Positions 7,022-13,837 are shown, counted from the stretch's first letter. The stretch: 41,015 nucleotides of DNA from Fidelibacterota bacterium (GCA_002724735.1 PBPT01000082.1:1-41015), one strand, 5' to 3'. The notes: generated by a model from the letters alone, not told the origin. Made by a program: numbers and translations.

Positions 7022-7396
7022 ATGTTAACTAAAGATATAGAGAACAACTTCCCTTTTTTAAGCGTTGTAAACTACGGCGGACAAGAATATATCGGTATTG
7101 TAATTAATCAAGACGCTAGCGTTACTAGCATGTATGTGTATACAGAATTACATACTAAAGCAGAACAAGAAAGATTTTTAGAGCTAGGTGATGTATGGTG
7201 GTGGGAATCAAATAGAATGATTCCTATAAACATATTTTTAGCAATAGAAATGAAACCCTATAAGTATTGTATAATGACAATGAATAGTAAAGATGTTAAA
7301 GTAAGTATAGGACCATGTGTTAATTTAAATAATTTAGCAGTCAAAAGAATTAAAAGAAAAAGTGTACAGCTAGTACGCAAACCTCCAAGAGACTAA
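7022..7396 (+). CDS. conserved hypothetical protein, the only plus-strand gene
   Basis: 124 aa, basic C-terminus (KRIKRKSVQLVRKPPRD). Recognisable stretches are YGGQEYIGIVIN near residue 18 and WWWESNRMIPINIFL near 59-73, which I remember from hypothetical proteins of T4-like marine phages. No function is known to me. It is divergent from the late structural gene on its left and convergent with the small membrane gene, and the two stop codons overlap (7393-7396). The upstream AGGA is 18 nt from the ATG, too far for a good ribosome site. A CTAAATA box on this strand (6964-6970) is a possible late promoter. Confidence 0.75.
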   Translation: MLTKDIENNFPFLSVVNYGGQEYIGIVINQDASVTSMYVYTELHTKAEQERFLELGDVWWWESNRMIPINIFLAIEMKPYKYCIMTMNSKDVKVSIGPCVNLNNLAVKRIKRKSVQLVRKPPRD

Positions 7397-7626
7397 TCGT
7401 TTAAAGTCATTTTATATCTAATCCACATAAAGTAATCTATCACAAGTATTTGTAGTGCAATACCTATAGGAGTTAATGCAAACCCTAATAGGCCAGGAAC
7501 AAAAATAATAAACATAAAAATATTTGTAATATATCCTAAACACTGTTCTTTAGGAACTTGCCACTTTAACCACGGTTGGGGTTCTTTAGGCCTTTTTGGC
7601 CTATAATCATATGCTTCCCAATCCAT
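7393..7626 (-). CDS. small two-helix membrane protein, hypothetical
   Basis: 77 aa. The first 30 residues are Pro/Lys/Trp rich (DYRPKRPKEPQPWLKW). They are followed by two hydrophobic stretches (about 32-49 and 53-68) and a short charged end. This suggests a hairpin in the inner membrane with a cytoplasmic N-terminal tail. It is the last gene of the long operon starting at 17600 and overlaps the preceding DnaE-like gene by 20 nt. Function unknown. Confidence 0.6.
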   Translation of the reverse strand: MDWEAYDYRPKRPKEPQPWLKWQVPKEQCLGYITNIFMFIIFVPGLLGFALTPIGIALQILVIDYFMWIRYKMTLND

Positions 7627-8191
7627 CTTCGCTCTTTTCTAAGTTTTCACAGATTAAATTCATATGCACTACTACAGCTACAGCATAGCTAATTGCATGT
7701 GCTTTCTTAAAATAGTAATCACCGTTTGATGGTTTTGTCCATACTTCTTTCATTATCGTTGGCCACTGTTCGTTTGCTAGATGTCTCTTGGCTGGACGTA
7801 TTATGGCTAGTGTTGCCGCTAATTGTTCTACCGAGGTAGGTTTCAATTGTCTCAATAGATCTCCGTGACCGTTGACGTGAAAGACTTGATCGACGAAGCT
7901 GTCGTGCTCCAATAGTTCCCATAATGGTTTCCTTTCTATTAATTGGGTTAAGTGTTCTTCATTTTTTATATCTTTGTATATGCTCACATTTAAAAAGTCC
8001 AGTTTAAAATATCCTCGTTTTTCAGCTTCCTTGTGTTCAAGTGTTGCTAAATTATCAACAGGATTATGCGGAATTTCATTAGCATAAATTCCTGTGTTAT
8101 GTTTTTTGCCAGTATCTAACTTTGCAACTCTATGTTTAAGTTGATCTAGTATTACTGATCTATCAGCAAAATCTATATCAATATCAGGCAT
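7607..8191 (-). CDS. miniature DNA polymerase III alpha (DnaE)-like protein, catalytic core only
   Basis: Bacterial DnaE is over 1,100 aa; this is 194 aa, yet keeps the family landmarks in order. PDIDIDF at residues 2-8 carries the two palm aspartates (PDFDVDF in E. coli). HNTGIY at 31-36 corresponds to KHAGGV. KLDFLNV at 63-69 corresponds to VKFDFLGL with the third catalytic Asp. KPTSVEQLAATLAIIRP at 117-133 corresponds to the QP...ALFRPG finger segment, and FKKAHAISYA at 161-170 to FNKSHSAAYA. PHP, thumb, tau-binding and OB parts are absent. The start at 8191 has AGGAAA upstream and overlaps the previous gene by 8 nt. I recall similar short proteins in T4-like cyanophages. Activity is untested: it could be a real mini-polymerase, a terminal transferase, or a decoy. 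Confidence 0.8.
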   Translation of the reverse strand: MPDIDIDFADRSVILDQLKHRVAKLDTGKKHNTGIYANEIPHNPVDNLATLEHKEAEKRGYFKLDFLNVSIYKDIKNEEHLTQLIERKPLWELLEHDSFVDQVFHVNGHGDLLRQLKPTSVEQLAATLAIIRPAKRHLANEQWPTIMKEVWTKPSNGDYYFKKAHAISYAVAVVVHMNLICENLEKSEDGLGSI

Positions 8192-8441
8192 CTGGATTTC
8201 CTATGTACCAATCTTGTATTGTGTTTACCCTTACATCTCTTATAGCTTTTTTATCAAGAGCATACACTACTATGCTTGTACTTTCTGGGCGTATATTTTT
8301 TATAGCTAATTTTATATTATCCATAAGGTCCTGATTAAGAGTACATGGCATAATCCTAATTTCATTAGTATCAATTTTTTTAAAGGTAATTGTAACAACT
8401 CCTTTTTTTAATGCACGTACTAGTTGACTAAGATCTTGCAT
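8184..8441 (-). CDS. SH3-like beta-barrel phage protein (DUF2693 type)
   Basis: 85 aa. The sequence LKKGVVTITFKKIDTNEIR followed by MPCTLN matches the phage family with pattern LK.G.V.V.FTK.DGT.R.M.CTL, annotated as SH3 beta-barrel fold or DUF2693. The C-terminal VRVNTIQDWYIG fits the last strands of that domain. Its role is unknown; members are small and often sit near replication genes. It overlaps the peptide deformylase end by 14 nt and the DnaE-like start by 8 nt. Confidence 0.65.
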   Translation of the reverse strand: MQDLSQLVRALKKGVVTITFKKIDTNEIRIMPCTLNQDLMDNIKLAIKNIRPESTSIVVYALDKKAIRDVRVNTIQDWYIGNPDA

Positions 8442-8943
8442 TTTCTAACTCATATAACTTTTTATACTTTGCTGACTTTTTAATAGCCATATTCCATTTT
8501 AATTTACTACAACGATCTTTCATAGTAATACCAAGCAAATGATCTAGTTCGTGCAAGTAACACTTTGCACTATATCCATCAATTTTAACAGTTTGCTTTT
8601 CTAAATTTTCATCATAAAATTCTGCAAGTATTTCTTTTGGTCTACGTAATTTTACATAGACATGAGGAAAACTTAGACATCCTTCTAAATCTATTACAGT
8701 GTCCTCAGTATACTGTACAACTGTTGGATTTATGCATATATTTGTATTGTCTGGTTTATCTCCCATTACAAAAACTTTTGCATCTAATCCTATCTGATTT
8801 GCACTTAATCCTATACCTTTGCTAGACAACATAAGATCTACCATTTGTTTGTGTAGCTCTTTTGGATCAAATCCAGGATTTTCTAAATCAACTTCTTTGA
8901 CTGTTTTTTCAAGCCAGTCATTTGGATAGTATAATAATTTCAT
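8428..8943 (-). CDS. def: peptide deformylase
   Basis: Removes the N-formyl group from nascent proteins. All three active-site motifs are intact: GIGLSANQ at about residues 43-50 (usual GxGLAAxQ), EGCLS at 87-91 with the metal-ligand Cys, and HELDH at 131-135 with the catalytic Glu and two metal-ligand His. Length 171 aa, near that of bacterial enzymes. I use the ATG at 8943 because it forms ATGA with the stop of the upstream gene; an upstream TTG at 8961 would overlap that gene further. Cyanophages carry similar enzymes, thought to favour deformylation of phage-relevant proteins. Confidence 0.93.
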   Translation of the reverse strand: MKLLYYPNDWLEKTVKEVDLENPGFDPKELHKQMVDLMLSSKGIGLSANQIGLDAKVFVMGDKPDNTNICINPTVVQYTEDTVIDLEGCLSFPHVYVKLRRPKEILAEFYDENLEKQTVKIDGYSAKCYLHELDHLLGITMKDRCSKLKWNMAIKKSAKYKKLYELENARS

Positions 8944-9302
8944 AATTCGTATTCTTGCCAATCTATATTATTAAGCCCTTCATCACGCTTTAAATTTACA
9001 GCATGAGCTTTAACTCTGCCCTTCCAGTTTATATCATTAATTAGCACTCTGCCTGTGTCAGCATAACCCATTAATAGAACATCATAAGGAATACCAAATT
9101 TTTGCAATGTTGCTTCTGTTATATCTCTTACACTTTCTCTTCTTCCTGTAATAAGAATAATTCTGCAACCTTTCATTTCCCATTCTGTAAATTTATCAAG
9201 TACACCCGGAAGCATTTCTGGATTTACATTTACTAAGTCATAATGTCCATTTGGTGAATATTTAAATAGAGTTCCATCTATATCACATATTATTGTTTTC
9301 AC
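8940..9302 (-). CDS. HAD-superfamily phosphatase
   Basis: 120 aa. Motif I is DIDGTLF at about residues 7-13 (nucleophile Asp7, acid/base Asp9). Motif II is ITGRRE near 51-56. The late acidic motif is weak (INDINWKGR near 88-96). The size and the GR...R motif resemble small HAD 5'-nucleotidases or the phosphatase part of polynucleotide kinases. The pathway next door needs a Kdo-8-phosphate phosphatase (KdsC is also a HAD enzyme), so that role is possible but not shown. The start is GTG at 9302, with AGGAAT upstream and GTGA overlap with the nucleotidyltransferase stop. Confidence 0.75.
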   Translation of the reverse strand: MKTIICDIDGTLFKYSPNGHYDLVNVNPEMLPGVLDKFTEWEMKGCRIILITGRRESVRDITEATLQKFGIPYDVLLMGYADTGRVLINDINWKGRVKAHAVNLKRDEGLNNIDWQEYEL

Positions 9303-9670
9303 ATTATTCCTTTCTTACGCATATCATCTCTAATTTTACTAGCACTTATCTCATGCATTTTTTTACCTAACTTATGTTCTGTAAAAGTATATCCTACATC
9401 TCTGCCATAACTTATATCTACAATATTAGGTACTTTCATTATAACATACTCTTTGTCATATGTAAAGCTTTCTTTTTTTAATTCTTTAATTATATTATCA
9501 GCAACTTCTATAGTATTAAATGGATTATCTTGCCAGCCTTGGACATCTCTTATCATAATACATACCTGTCCTTCTTTGGCTAATGCTTTTTTAAAAAGTT
9601 CAGTGTGTCCTTTATGCCACGGTTGCCAGCGTCCTAACATCTGCACTGTAGGTTTTTTCCAATCAAACAT
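9299..9670 (-). CDS. HxGH-type nucleotidylyltransferase
   Basis: 123 aa of the cytidylyltransferase-like HUP fold. GRWQPWHKGHTELF near residues 13-26 carries the HxGH nucleotide-binding motif, and SASKIRDDM near the C-terminus corresponds to the ISxTxIR motif. It transfers AMP or CMP onto a phosphorylated substrate. With the APS-kinase-like gene immediately upstream (8-nt overlap), ATP sulfurylase-type chemistry is one reading and activation of a sugar or amine phosphate is another. The sequence does not decide. Confidence 0.75.
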   Translation of the reverse strand: MFDWKKPTVQMLGRWQPWHKGHTELFKKALAKEGQVCIMIRDVQGWQDNPFNTIEVADNIIKELKKESFTYDKEYVIMKVPNIVDISYGRDVGYTFTEHKLGKKMHEISASKIRDDMRKKGIM

Positions 9671-10088
9671 TTTTTTTCGCCCTAAATCTTTTTAATACAT
9701 CTGCAAGTTGAACATGTGTATCATTAAACCATTGTGCTACATGGTAGTCCCATTCCAATGGCTTTTCAAACATAACATTAGTATCTTCGTATCTGCTTTT
9801 TTCAATAGTATCCATCCATACTTCAAAATCAGCTTTATACTTTATCCTAGTTAGAAATGTTGGAGCAACAAAATCTGCTACTGCTATTTTACCCGCACTT
9901 ACTACACCGTCTGCTAGATATCGCATACGTTCTGCTTGCCTTATCCTACCTTCAGGACTAAAGTCCCAATCATGATATCTTTCACGTACTTCATCAGCAT
10001 TAATCCATACTCCTCCTATTTCTTTAGCAAAAGGTTCTGCTAAAGTTGTTTTGCCACTTCCAGGCAATCCGAAAATTAAGATCCTCAT
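9663..10088 (-). CDS. adenylylsulfate kinase (CysC)-like P-loop kinase
   Basis: 141 aa. The P-loop GLPGSGKTT is at residues 7-15. NADEVRERYHDWDFSPEGRIRQ near 34-55 matches the APS kinase region DGDNVR...LGFS..DR..N, and ADFVAPT near 70-76 matches SFISP. True APS kinases are around 200 aa and make PAPS. Related kinases act on other substrates, for instance the cytidine diphosphoramidate kinase of Campylobacter capsule synthesis, which was first labelled CysC. The ATG at 10088 is coupled (ATGA) to the zinc-finger gene. A sulfotransferase encoded at 33.9-34.7 kb would be a consumer of PAPS. Confidence 0.75.
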   Translation of the reverse strand: MRILIFGLPGSGKTTLAEPFAKEIGGVWINADEVRERYHDWDFSPEGRIRQAERMRYLADGVVSAGKIAVADFVAPTFLTRIKYKADFEVWMDTIEKSRYEDTNVMFEKPLEWDYHVAQWFNDTHVQLADVLKRFRAKKNV

Positions 10089-10777
10089 AGATTAGACTCC
10101 TTTGCAACATCTTTAACTAGTTGAACATCGTTAGGCTGCCTTTTAAATCTTATAGCCCAATGCTCAGGATCAATCATAGGATATATAATTTCTAGTTGTT
10201 CATCATTAAACTTGCCTAGCATGTCTTTACCGCTAGTACAATTTAGTATTAACCACGGACTAATCTTACCATCTCTTATATGCCATACTGCTCTATTTAA
10301 ACTTACATACTTAAAATAATGATTCCACGGGGCTTGTTCTTGTTCGTCTGCCCATTCCATCATAGTCATTACGCTACGTTCTAGTGCAGTTTCAACTCCT
10401 TCTTTCTTAATAAGATTGATAGCATATTTTTCATACATCTCTTCTCTGCACCAGTGATCTAGTTTTACTCCACTAGTTACTACATGATCGATATATTTTT
10501 CTGGATACAAAGGCCTAACATTACTTACAAAACTACCAAACTTAACAAATGCATTGTAGTAAGGACTTTTATCAAATTCATCATACGTTTTGTCTTTCTT
10601 ACTTCCTGCACTTAATTTATAGAATTTGTTAAATGCAATCAATCCAAGTTGTACACGCTTTTCTCCACGTTGTAAAAATCTCCTTTTAGGTTGACACATA
10701 TGTACAGCTAATGTTTTTTCACGAGTGAACCCTACGCCACAATATTCACATATGTATGGCTTTTCAGAGTTTGACAT
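10085..10777 (-). CDS. C2H2 zinc-finger hypothetical protein
   Basis: 230 aa from the ATG at 10777. Residues about 9-26 form a single zinc finger, ICEYCGVGFTREKTLAVHMC (C-x2-C-x12-H-x-C), followed by a basic stretch QPKRRFLQRGEKR. The remaining 190 aa are conserved-looking but unknown to me, with Trp-rich segments (EEWADEQEQAPWNHYF-like). A longer frame to 10837 starts with TTG and is rejected; the ATG overlaps the upstream gene by only 14 nt. The finger plus basic patch suggests nucleic-acid binding. Cytoplasmic, no membrane segment. Confidence 0.7.
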   Translation of the reverse strand: MSNSEKPYICEYCGVGFTREKTLAVHMCQPKRRFLQRGEKRVQLGLIAFNKFYKLSAGSKKDKTYDEFDKSPYYNAFVKFGSFVSNVRPLYPEKYIDHVVTSGVKLDHWCREEMYEKYAINLIKKEGVETALERSVMTMMEWADEQEQAPWNHYFKYVSLNRAVWHIRDGKISPWLILNCTSGKDMLGKFNDEQLEIIYPMIDPEHWAIRFKRQPNDVQLVKDVAKESNL

Positions 10778-11222
10778 TCTCGATTCCGTGTTCTTCTGCA
10801 AGTTGTAAGAGTTCTTTTTTTGTAGATATTCTAGCAAGTAATTCTACCTCGTCTATTTTCATGTTTGGATAAATGTCTTGAATTAATTTTTCGCCTTTGC
10901 TGTTATCGCTTGTTTTCTTTTTGAATCCGATCCATTTGTGAAATTCAATTTTGCCTGTTGCACCGCTTGTGCATAATAGTTGCCATTGTAATTTAGGATG
11001 CCTTGTACCTAGTACATTAAAGTTTTTGTTGTAGTATTCGTTTGTTTTAAATACAGCTAGTTCTTGTTTTTCTCTATTACCAGTTACACTACTAGCATAT
11101 CTATTAAGTAACCAAAAGCTAACCTGTTTACGCTCATCTTCAGATAGTTCGTCCCAGACACTTTTTGCGTTCATATCAATTGCCGCAAGTATATCTTTTA
11201 CTGGGAGTTTTTGCTGTGCCAT
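10764..11222 (-). CDS. conserved hypothetical protein, 152 aa
   Basis: The start MAQQKLPVKDILAAIDMNAK, then WDELSEDERKQVSFWLLNRY, is familiar from hypothetical proteins of T4-like marine phages, but I know no function. It is mostly helical and charged, with no cysteine motif or membrane segment. The C-terminal 40 residues (DEVELLARISTKKELLQLAEEHG) look like a small helical domain. It overlaps the kdsB stop by 25 nt and the zinc-finger gene by 14 nt. Confidence 0.65.
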   Translation of the reverse strand: MAQQKLPVKDILAAIDMNAKSVWDELSEDERKQVSFWLLNRYASSVTGNREKQELAVFKTNEYYNKNFNVLGTRHPKLQWQLLCTSGATGKIEFHKWIGFKKKTSDNSKGEKLIQDIYPNMKIDEVELLARISTKKELLQLAEEHGIENVKL

Positions 11223-11911
11223 TCTTTCAAGTCCTCAGGAGTATTAATCTCCATACCATTATATTGTACACTCAAACAGCCTATTTGCCAACCACTTTTT
11301 AACCAGCGTAACTGTTCTAATTTTTCAACATCTTCTTCTTGAGAAACTACTAAATTTGGATAAACACTTAATGCATTACGTGTATATCCATATACACCTA
11401 GGTGCCATTCTCCATAACCTGTAAGTCCCCTACCAAACCATAATGCTTGATCACCTGCACGTACCATTTTTACTGTGCTTGGGTCATTCTGTTTTTCTTT
11501 TGGCATGTTTGTAAACACTGTAGTAATAGGATAGTTTTTTAATTGCCAAATACATTTTTCAATTATACTTACAGTAATATCAGGCATATCACCTTGCACA
11601 TTTACAAATTGATCGTAGTCATAATCCCAACCATAACCAGTAGCATGTAATTTCTGCCTTTGCATTTCTGCCATATATCCAGCACATCTTTCTGTACCAT
11701 TTTCGAATGGAGTATCATCTACCCATACATTTCCTTCGGGAAATAAACTAGCTACACGCCTACTATCTGTAAGCACAAAGGTGTCTAAGCCCGTCTCTAA
11801 GCAACGATCGTACACTCTACGTATCATCGGTACACCATTTAATAGTTTTAATGGTTTATCAGGAAAGCGAGTTGATCCGATTCTAGCTGGAATTAGAATA
11901 GCTGTATTCAT
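11198..11911 (-). CDS. kdsB: 3-deoxy-manno-octulosonate cytidylyltransferase (CMP-Kdo synthetase)
   Basis: Couples Kdo to CTP, giving CMP-Kdo, the donor for Kdo transferases in LPS and capsule synthesis. IPARIGSTRFPDKPL at residues 7-21 is the nucleotide-binding signature of KdsB. FENGTERCA near 68-76 fits the TSGTDRxAE region, VNVQGDMPDI near 104-113 carries the metal-binding Asp, and VYGYTRNAL near 172 matches GiYaYR. Length 237 aa, just under the usual 245-250. The ATG overlaps the kdsA end by 29 nt, so the two pathway genes are coupled. Confidence 0.92.
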   Translation of the reverse strand: MNTAILIPARIGSTRFPDKPLKLLNGVPMIRRVYDRCLETGLDTFVLTDSRRVASLFPEGNVWVDDTPFENGTERCAGYMAEMQRQKLHATGYGWDYDYDQFVNVQGDMPDITVSIIEKCIWQLKNYPITTVFTNMPKEKQNDPSTVKMVRAGDQALWFGRGLTGYGEWHLGVYGYTRNALSVYPNLVVSQEEDVEKLEQLRWLKSGWQIGCLSVQYNGMEINTPEDLKEWHSKNSQ

Positions 11912-12665
11912 GTATCTCTCCTACTACTTTATCAAAGTCCTCTAGTCTTAACATATTAGGACCATCACTTGGTGCATTATCAGGATCTGGATGAACTTCT
12001 AAAAAGAAATTTGTAATCCCCAAAGCACTACCTGCACGACATAAGCCAGGAACGTAATCGCGATTGCCGCCGCTACTGCCTCCAAGACCGCCTGGTTTTT
12101 GTACTCCGTGCGTGGCATCAAGTACCACAGGGGTACTATAATTATTAAGCATATAGTCCAAACCAGTAAAGTCAACAACAAGAGTATTGTATCCAAAACT
12201 TGTTCCTCTCTCTGTTATCCAAACTTCTTTGGCACCTTCTGTCTTTGACAGAATACCTTCCATGTCCCAGGGTGCAAGGAACTGGCCTTTCTTAATATTA
12301 ACTATCTTATTTGTCTTACAAGCCGCCTGTACTAAGTCAGTTTGTCTACACAAGAAAGCTGGTATTTGTATAACATCAATTACATTATCATAGTAATGAT
12401 GTATGTCATGAATATGTTCAATTGTATGAACATCAGTCAGTATTTTTACACCTGTTTGTTCTTTGATATGTTCAAAGTCTGTAAGTGTAATTGCAAAACC
12501 CTGGCCACGTTTCCCACCAATGCTACTTCTGTTAGCTTTATCAAAACTGGCTTTAAAATAGTAATCTGCTCCGTATTTGTCGCAAACATCTTTACATGTT
12601 TGAGCAATTAATAAACTATGTTCTAGAGACTCATGTTGGCAAGGGCCTGCAATTATTCTAATCAT
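11883..12665 (-). CDS. kdsA: 2-dehydro-3-deoxyphosphooctonate aldolase (Kdo-8-phosphate synthase)
   Basis: Condenses phosphoenolpyruvate with arabinose 5-phosphate to give Kdo-8-phosphate. The family signatures are present: IAGPCQHES at about residues 5-13, FKASFDKANRSS near 43-54, GVKILTDVHT near 80-89, IQIPAFLCRQTDL near 107-119, NIKKGQFLAPWDM near 131-143 and DATHGVQKPGG near 187-197, which holds an active-site His. 260 aa, slightly short of the usual 280. I start at the ATG at 12665 (GGAG upstream), which overlaps the PRTase stop by 8 nt; a frame to 12698 would overlap more and add non-homologous residues. Confidence 0.95.
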   Translation of the reverse strand: MIRIIAGPCQHESLEHSLLIAQTCKDVCDKYGADYYFKASFDKANRSSIGGKRGQGFAITLTDFEHIKEQTGVKILTDVHTIEHIHDIHHYYDNVIDVIQIPAFLCRQTDLVQAACKTNKIVNIKKGQFLAPWDMEGILSKTEGAKEVWITERGTSFGYNTLVVDFTGLDYMLNNYSTPVVLDATHGVQKPGGLGGSSGGNRDYVPGLCRAGSALGITNFFLEVHPDPDNAPSDGPNMLRLEDFDKVVGEIHEYSYSNSS

Positions 12666-13047
12666 CTTTTTTCTCCGGGGGCATTGTAAATAAAGCATTT
12701 ACATTGTCATCTATTGGTATAGGTTTGCGAGCAAAGACACACCATTTATATGCCCACATTGTATCTTTAGTAGTGCAAAAATTTTTAAAACTTGTTCCTG
12801 TTGTATATACATCATCTACAACCATCCAAGGATGATCACCTTTAGTAACATATTCTTCCATTGCTTTTTGTAATGGAAGTCCGCCTCTTGGTATTCCTAT
12901 TACTTTACTAAAAGGTTCATGTTGGTACGTCATAATCATTTTTGCAATACAACGCCATTCAGCATCACTTATAGCATCACACTCTAATTTCCATTGTAAC
13001 GGTAATCCTGCATGGCTTATAAAATCTCCATCCTGGAACAAATTCAT
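12658..13047 (-). CDS. phosphoribosyltransferase-fold protein
   Basis: 129 aa. VVDDVYTTGTSF at residues 76-87 is the PRPP-binding loop of type I phosphoribosyltransferases, and VIGIPRGGLPL near 49-59 is the usual strand-turn with the PRGG segment. The hood is minimal, so the base or substrate cannot be read. Orotate- or adenine-type enzymes are larger. Its place just before kdsA in a packed operon is suggestive, but a nucleotide-salvage role is the simplest reading. The ATG overlaps the stop of the basic 46-aa gene (ATGA). Confidence 0.75.
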   Translation of the reverse strand: MNLFQDGDFISHAGLPLQWKLECDAISDAEWRCIAKMIMTYQHEPFSKVIGIPRGGLPLQKAMEEYVTKGDHPWMVVDDVYTTGTSFKNFCTTKDTMWAYKWCVFARKPIPIDDNVNALFTMPPEKKDD

Positions 13048-13184
13048 TTTTTCTTTTTCCTTCTTTTTCTTCTTAGTTTATCATATAATTTTCTTGTCCT
13101 TGTAAAAACAATATCTTTAACTGTCTTTCTTCTTTGCCTTGCATTTTCACTTTTGTGAATTCTATCTGCACGACTTTCAGTCAT
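13044..13184 (-). CDS. very basic small protein, 46 aa
   Basis: Read directly from the gap between the 93-aa gene and the PRTase gene. The ATG at 13184 is preceded by AAGGAGTAACTT, and the TGA overlaps the next ATG as ATGA. It begins MTESRADRIHKSENARQRRK and ends in a Lys/Arg run (LRRKRRKKKKK), with nearly half of the residues basic. Such tails suit RNA, DNA or ribosome binding. The strong ribosome site and coupling at both ends support a real gene. Family unknown. Confidence 0.65.
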   Translation of the reverse strand: MTESRADRIHKSENARQRRKTVKDIVFTRTRKLYDKLRRKRRKKKK

Positions 13185-13187
13185 AAG

Positions 13188-13469
13188 TTACTCCTTTTTT
13201 GTATCCTTTGCTAACAGATAAATGTCAAGTATTTTGTGCAAATATCTTGACAATGCTTTGTTTGTTTTTGCCATTTCGTTTATATCCTGCCAGTCTTTAT
13301 ATGTGAATAAGTCCCCTTGTTCTTTAGCTACAGCTCTTTCACATGCTTCAGGATATCCTCCTACCACCCATCTAGGAATATTTCTATATGGGTCATCTCT
13401 ATAACGTGCATAAACTACGTCATCTACTCTTTCGTATATTAATGCTTGTCCGGGTACCAAGCTTCCCAT
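13188..13469 (-). CDS. conserved hypothetical protein, 93 aa
   Basis: It begins MGSLVPGQALIYERVDDVVY, continues ARYRDDPYRNIPRWVVGG, a pattern I remember from short hypothetical proteins in T4-like cyanophages. The second half is helical and charged. Function unknown; no catalytic motif or membrane segment. The ATG overlaps the cupin stop as TAATG. Confidence 0.65.
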   Translation of the reverse strand: MGSLVPGQALIYERVDDVVYARYRDDPYRNIPRWVVGGYPEACERAVAKEQGDLFTYKDWQDINEMAKTNKALSRYLHKILDIYLLAKDTKKE

Positions 13470-13828
13470 TATTTGACCTGCGTACCAATAGTTCTACGCA
13501 CTATATCATCATGAGCAAATTCTGCCCAATATAGTTCAAATGCTACACCGTCTTTCAAACCTTCAAACTGATGTATCTTGCCTGGTTTTACTTGGGTGAA
13601 GTCGCCTGCTTTTAGTATAGTTTCGTCAACTAAGCCTTCTTGTGCGCCATCTTGCCAAACACGTATTAACATTTCTCCTGACTCAACAAAAAAGCCATTC
13701 CATTTAAATTGATGCTCATGTTCTGAACATTTGTAACCTGCTTTAAATTCTATACGGTGAAACTCAAGAACACCGTTTGCATGGACTAACTCTGTGTTAC
13801 CCCAAATTTTACCAGCCTTAATTCCCAT
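13469..13828 (-). CDS. cupin-domain protein
   Basis: 119 aa. A single cupin barrel is visible: CSEHEHQFKWNGFFVESGEM (cupin motif 1, with HEH metal ligands near residues 36-38) and KPGKIHQFEG (motif 2, with His) followed by ELYWAEF. Small cupins of this kind often act on activated sugars or as dioxygenases; the substrate is not visible. Three ATGs stand in tandem (13834, 13831, 13828). AGGAG touches the first, so spacing favours the third, which I use. It sits between the 2OG-Fe(II) oxygenase gene and the 93-aa gene. Confidence 0.75.
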   Translation of the reverse strand: MGIKAGKIWGNTELVHANGVLEFHRIEFKAGYKCSEHEHQFKWNGFFVESGEMLIRVWQDGAQEGLVDETILKAGDFTQVKPGKIHQFEGLKDGVAFELYWAEFAHDDIVRRTIGTQVK

Positions 13829-13837
13829 CATCATCTC

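Noticed and set aside
7607-8191. Idea that the DnaE-like frame is a decayed fragment of a full dnaE
   Set aside because: It starts and ends with overlaps to its neighbours, has a ribosome site, keeps all catalytic residues, and matches short proteins I recall in related phages.
13188-13222. TTGACA with a possible -10 box upstream of the small basic gene
   Set aside because: The best box at 17 nt is GATACA, which matches only three of six consensus positions; the gene is inside an operon with good ribosome sites.
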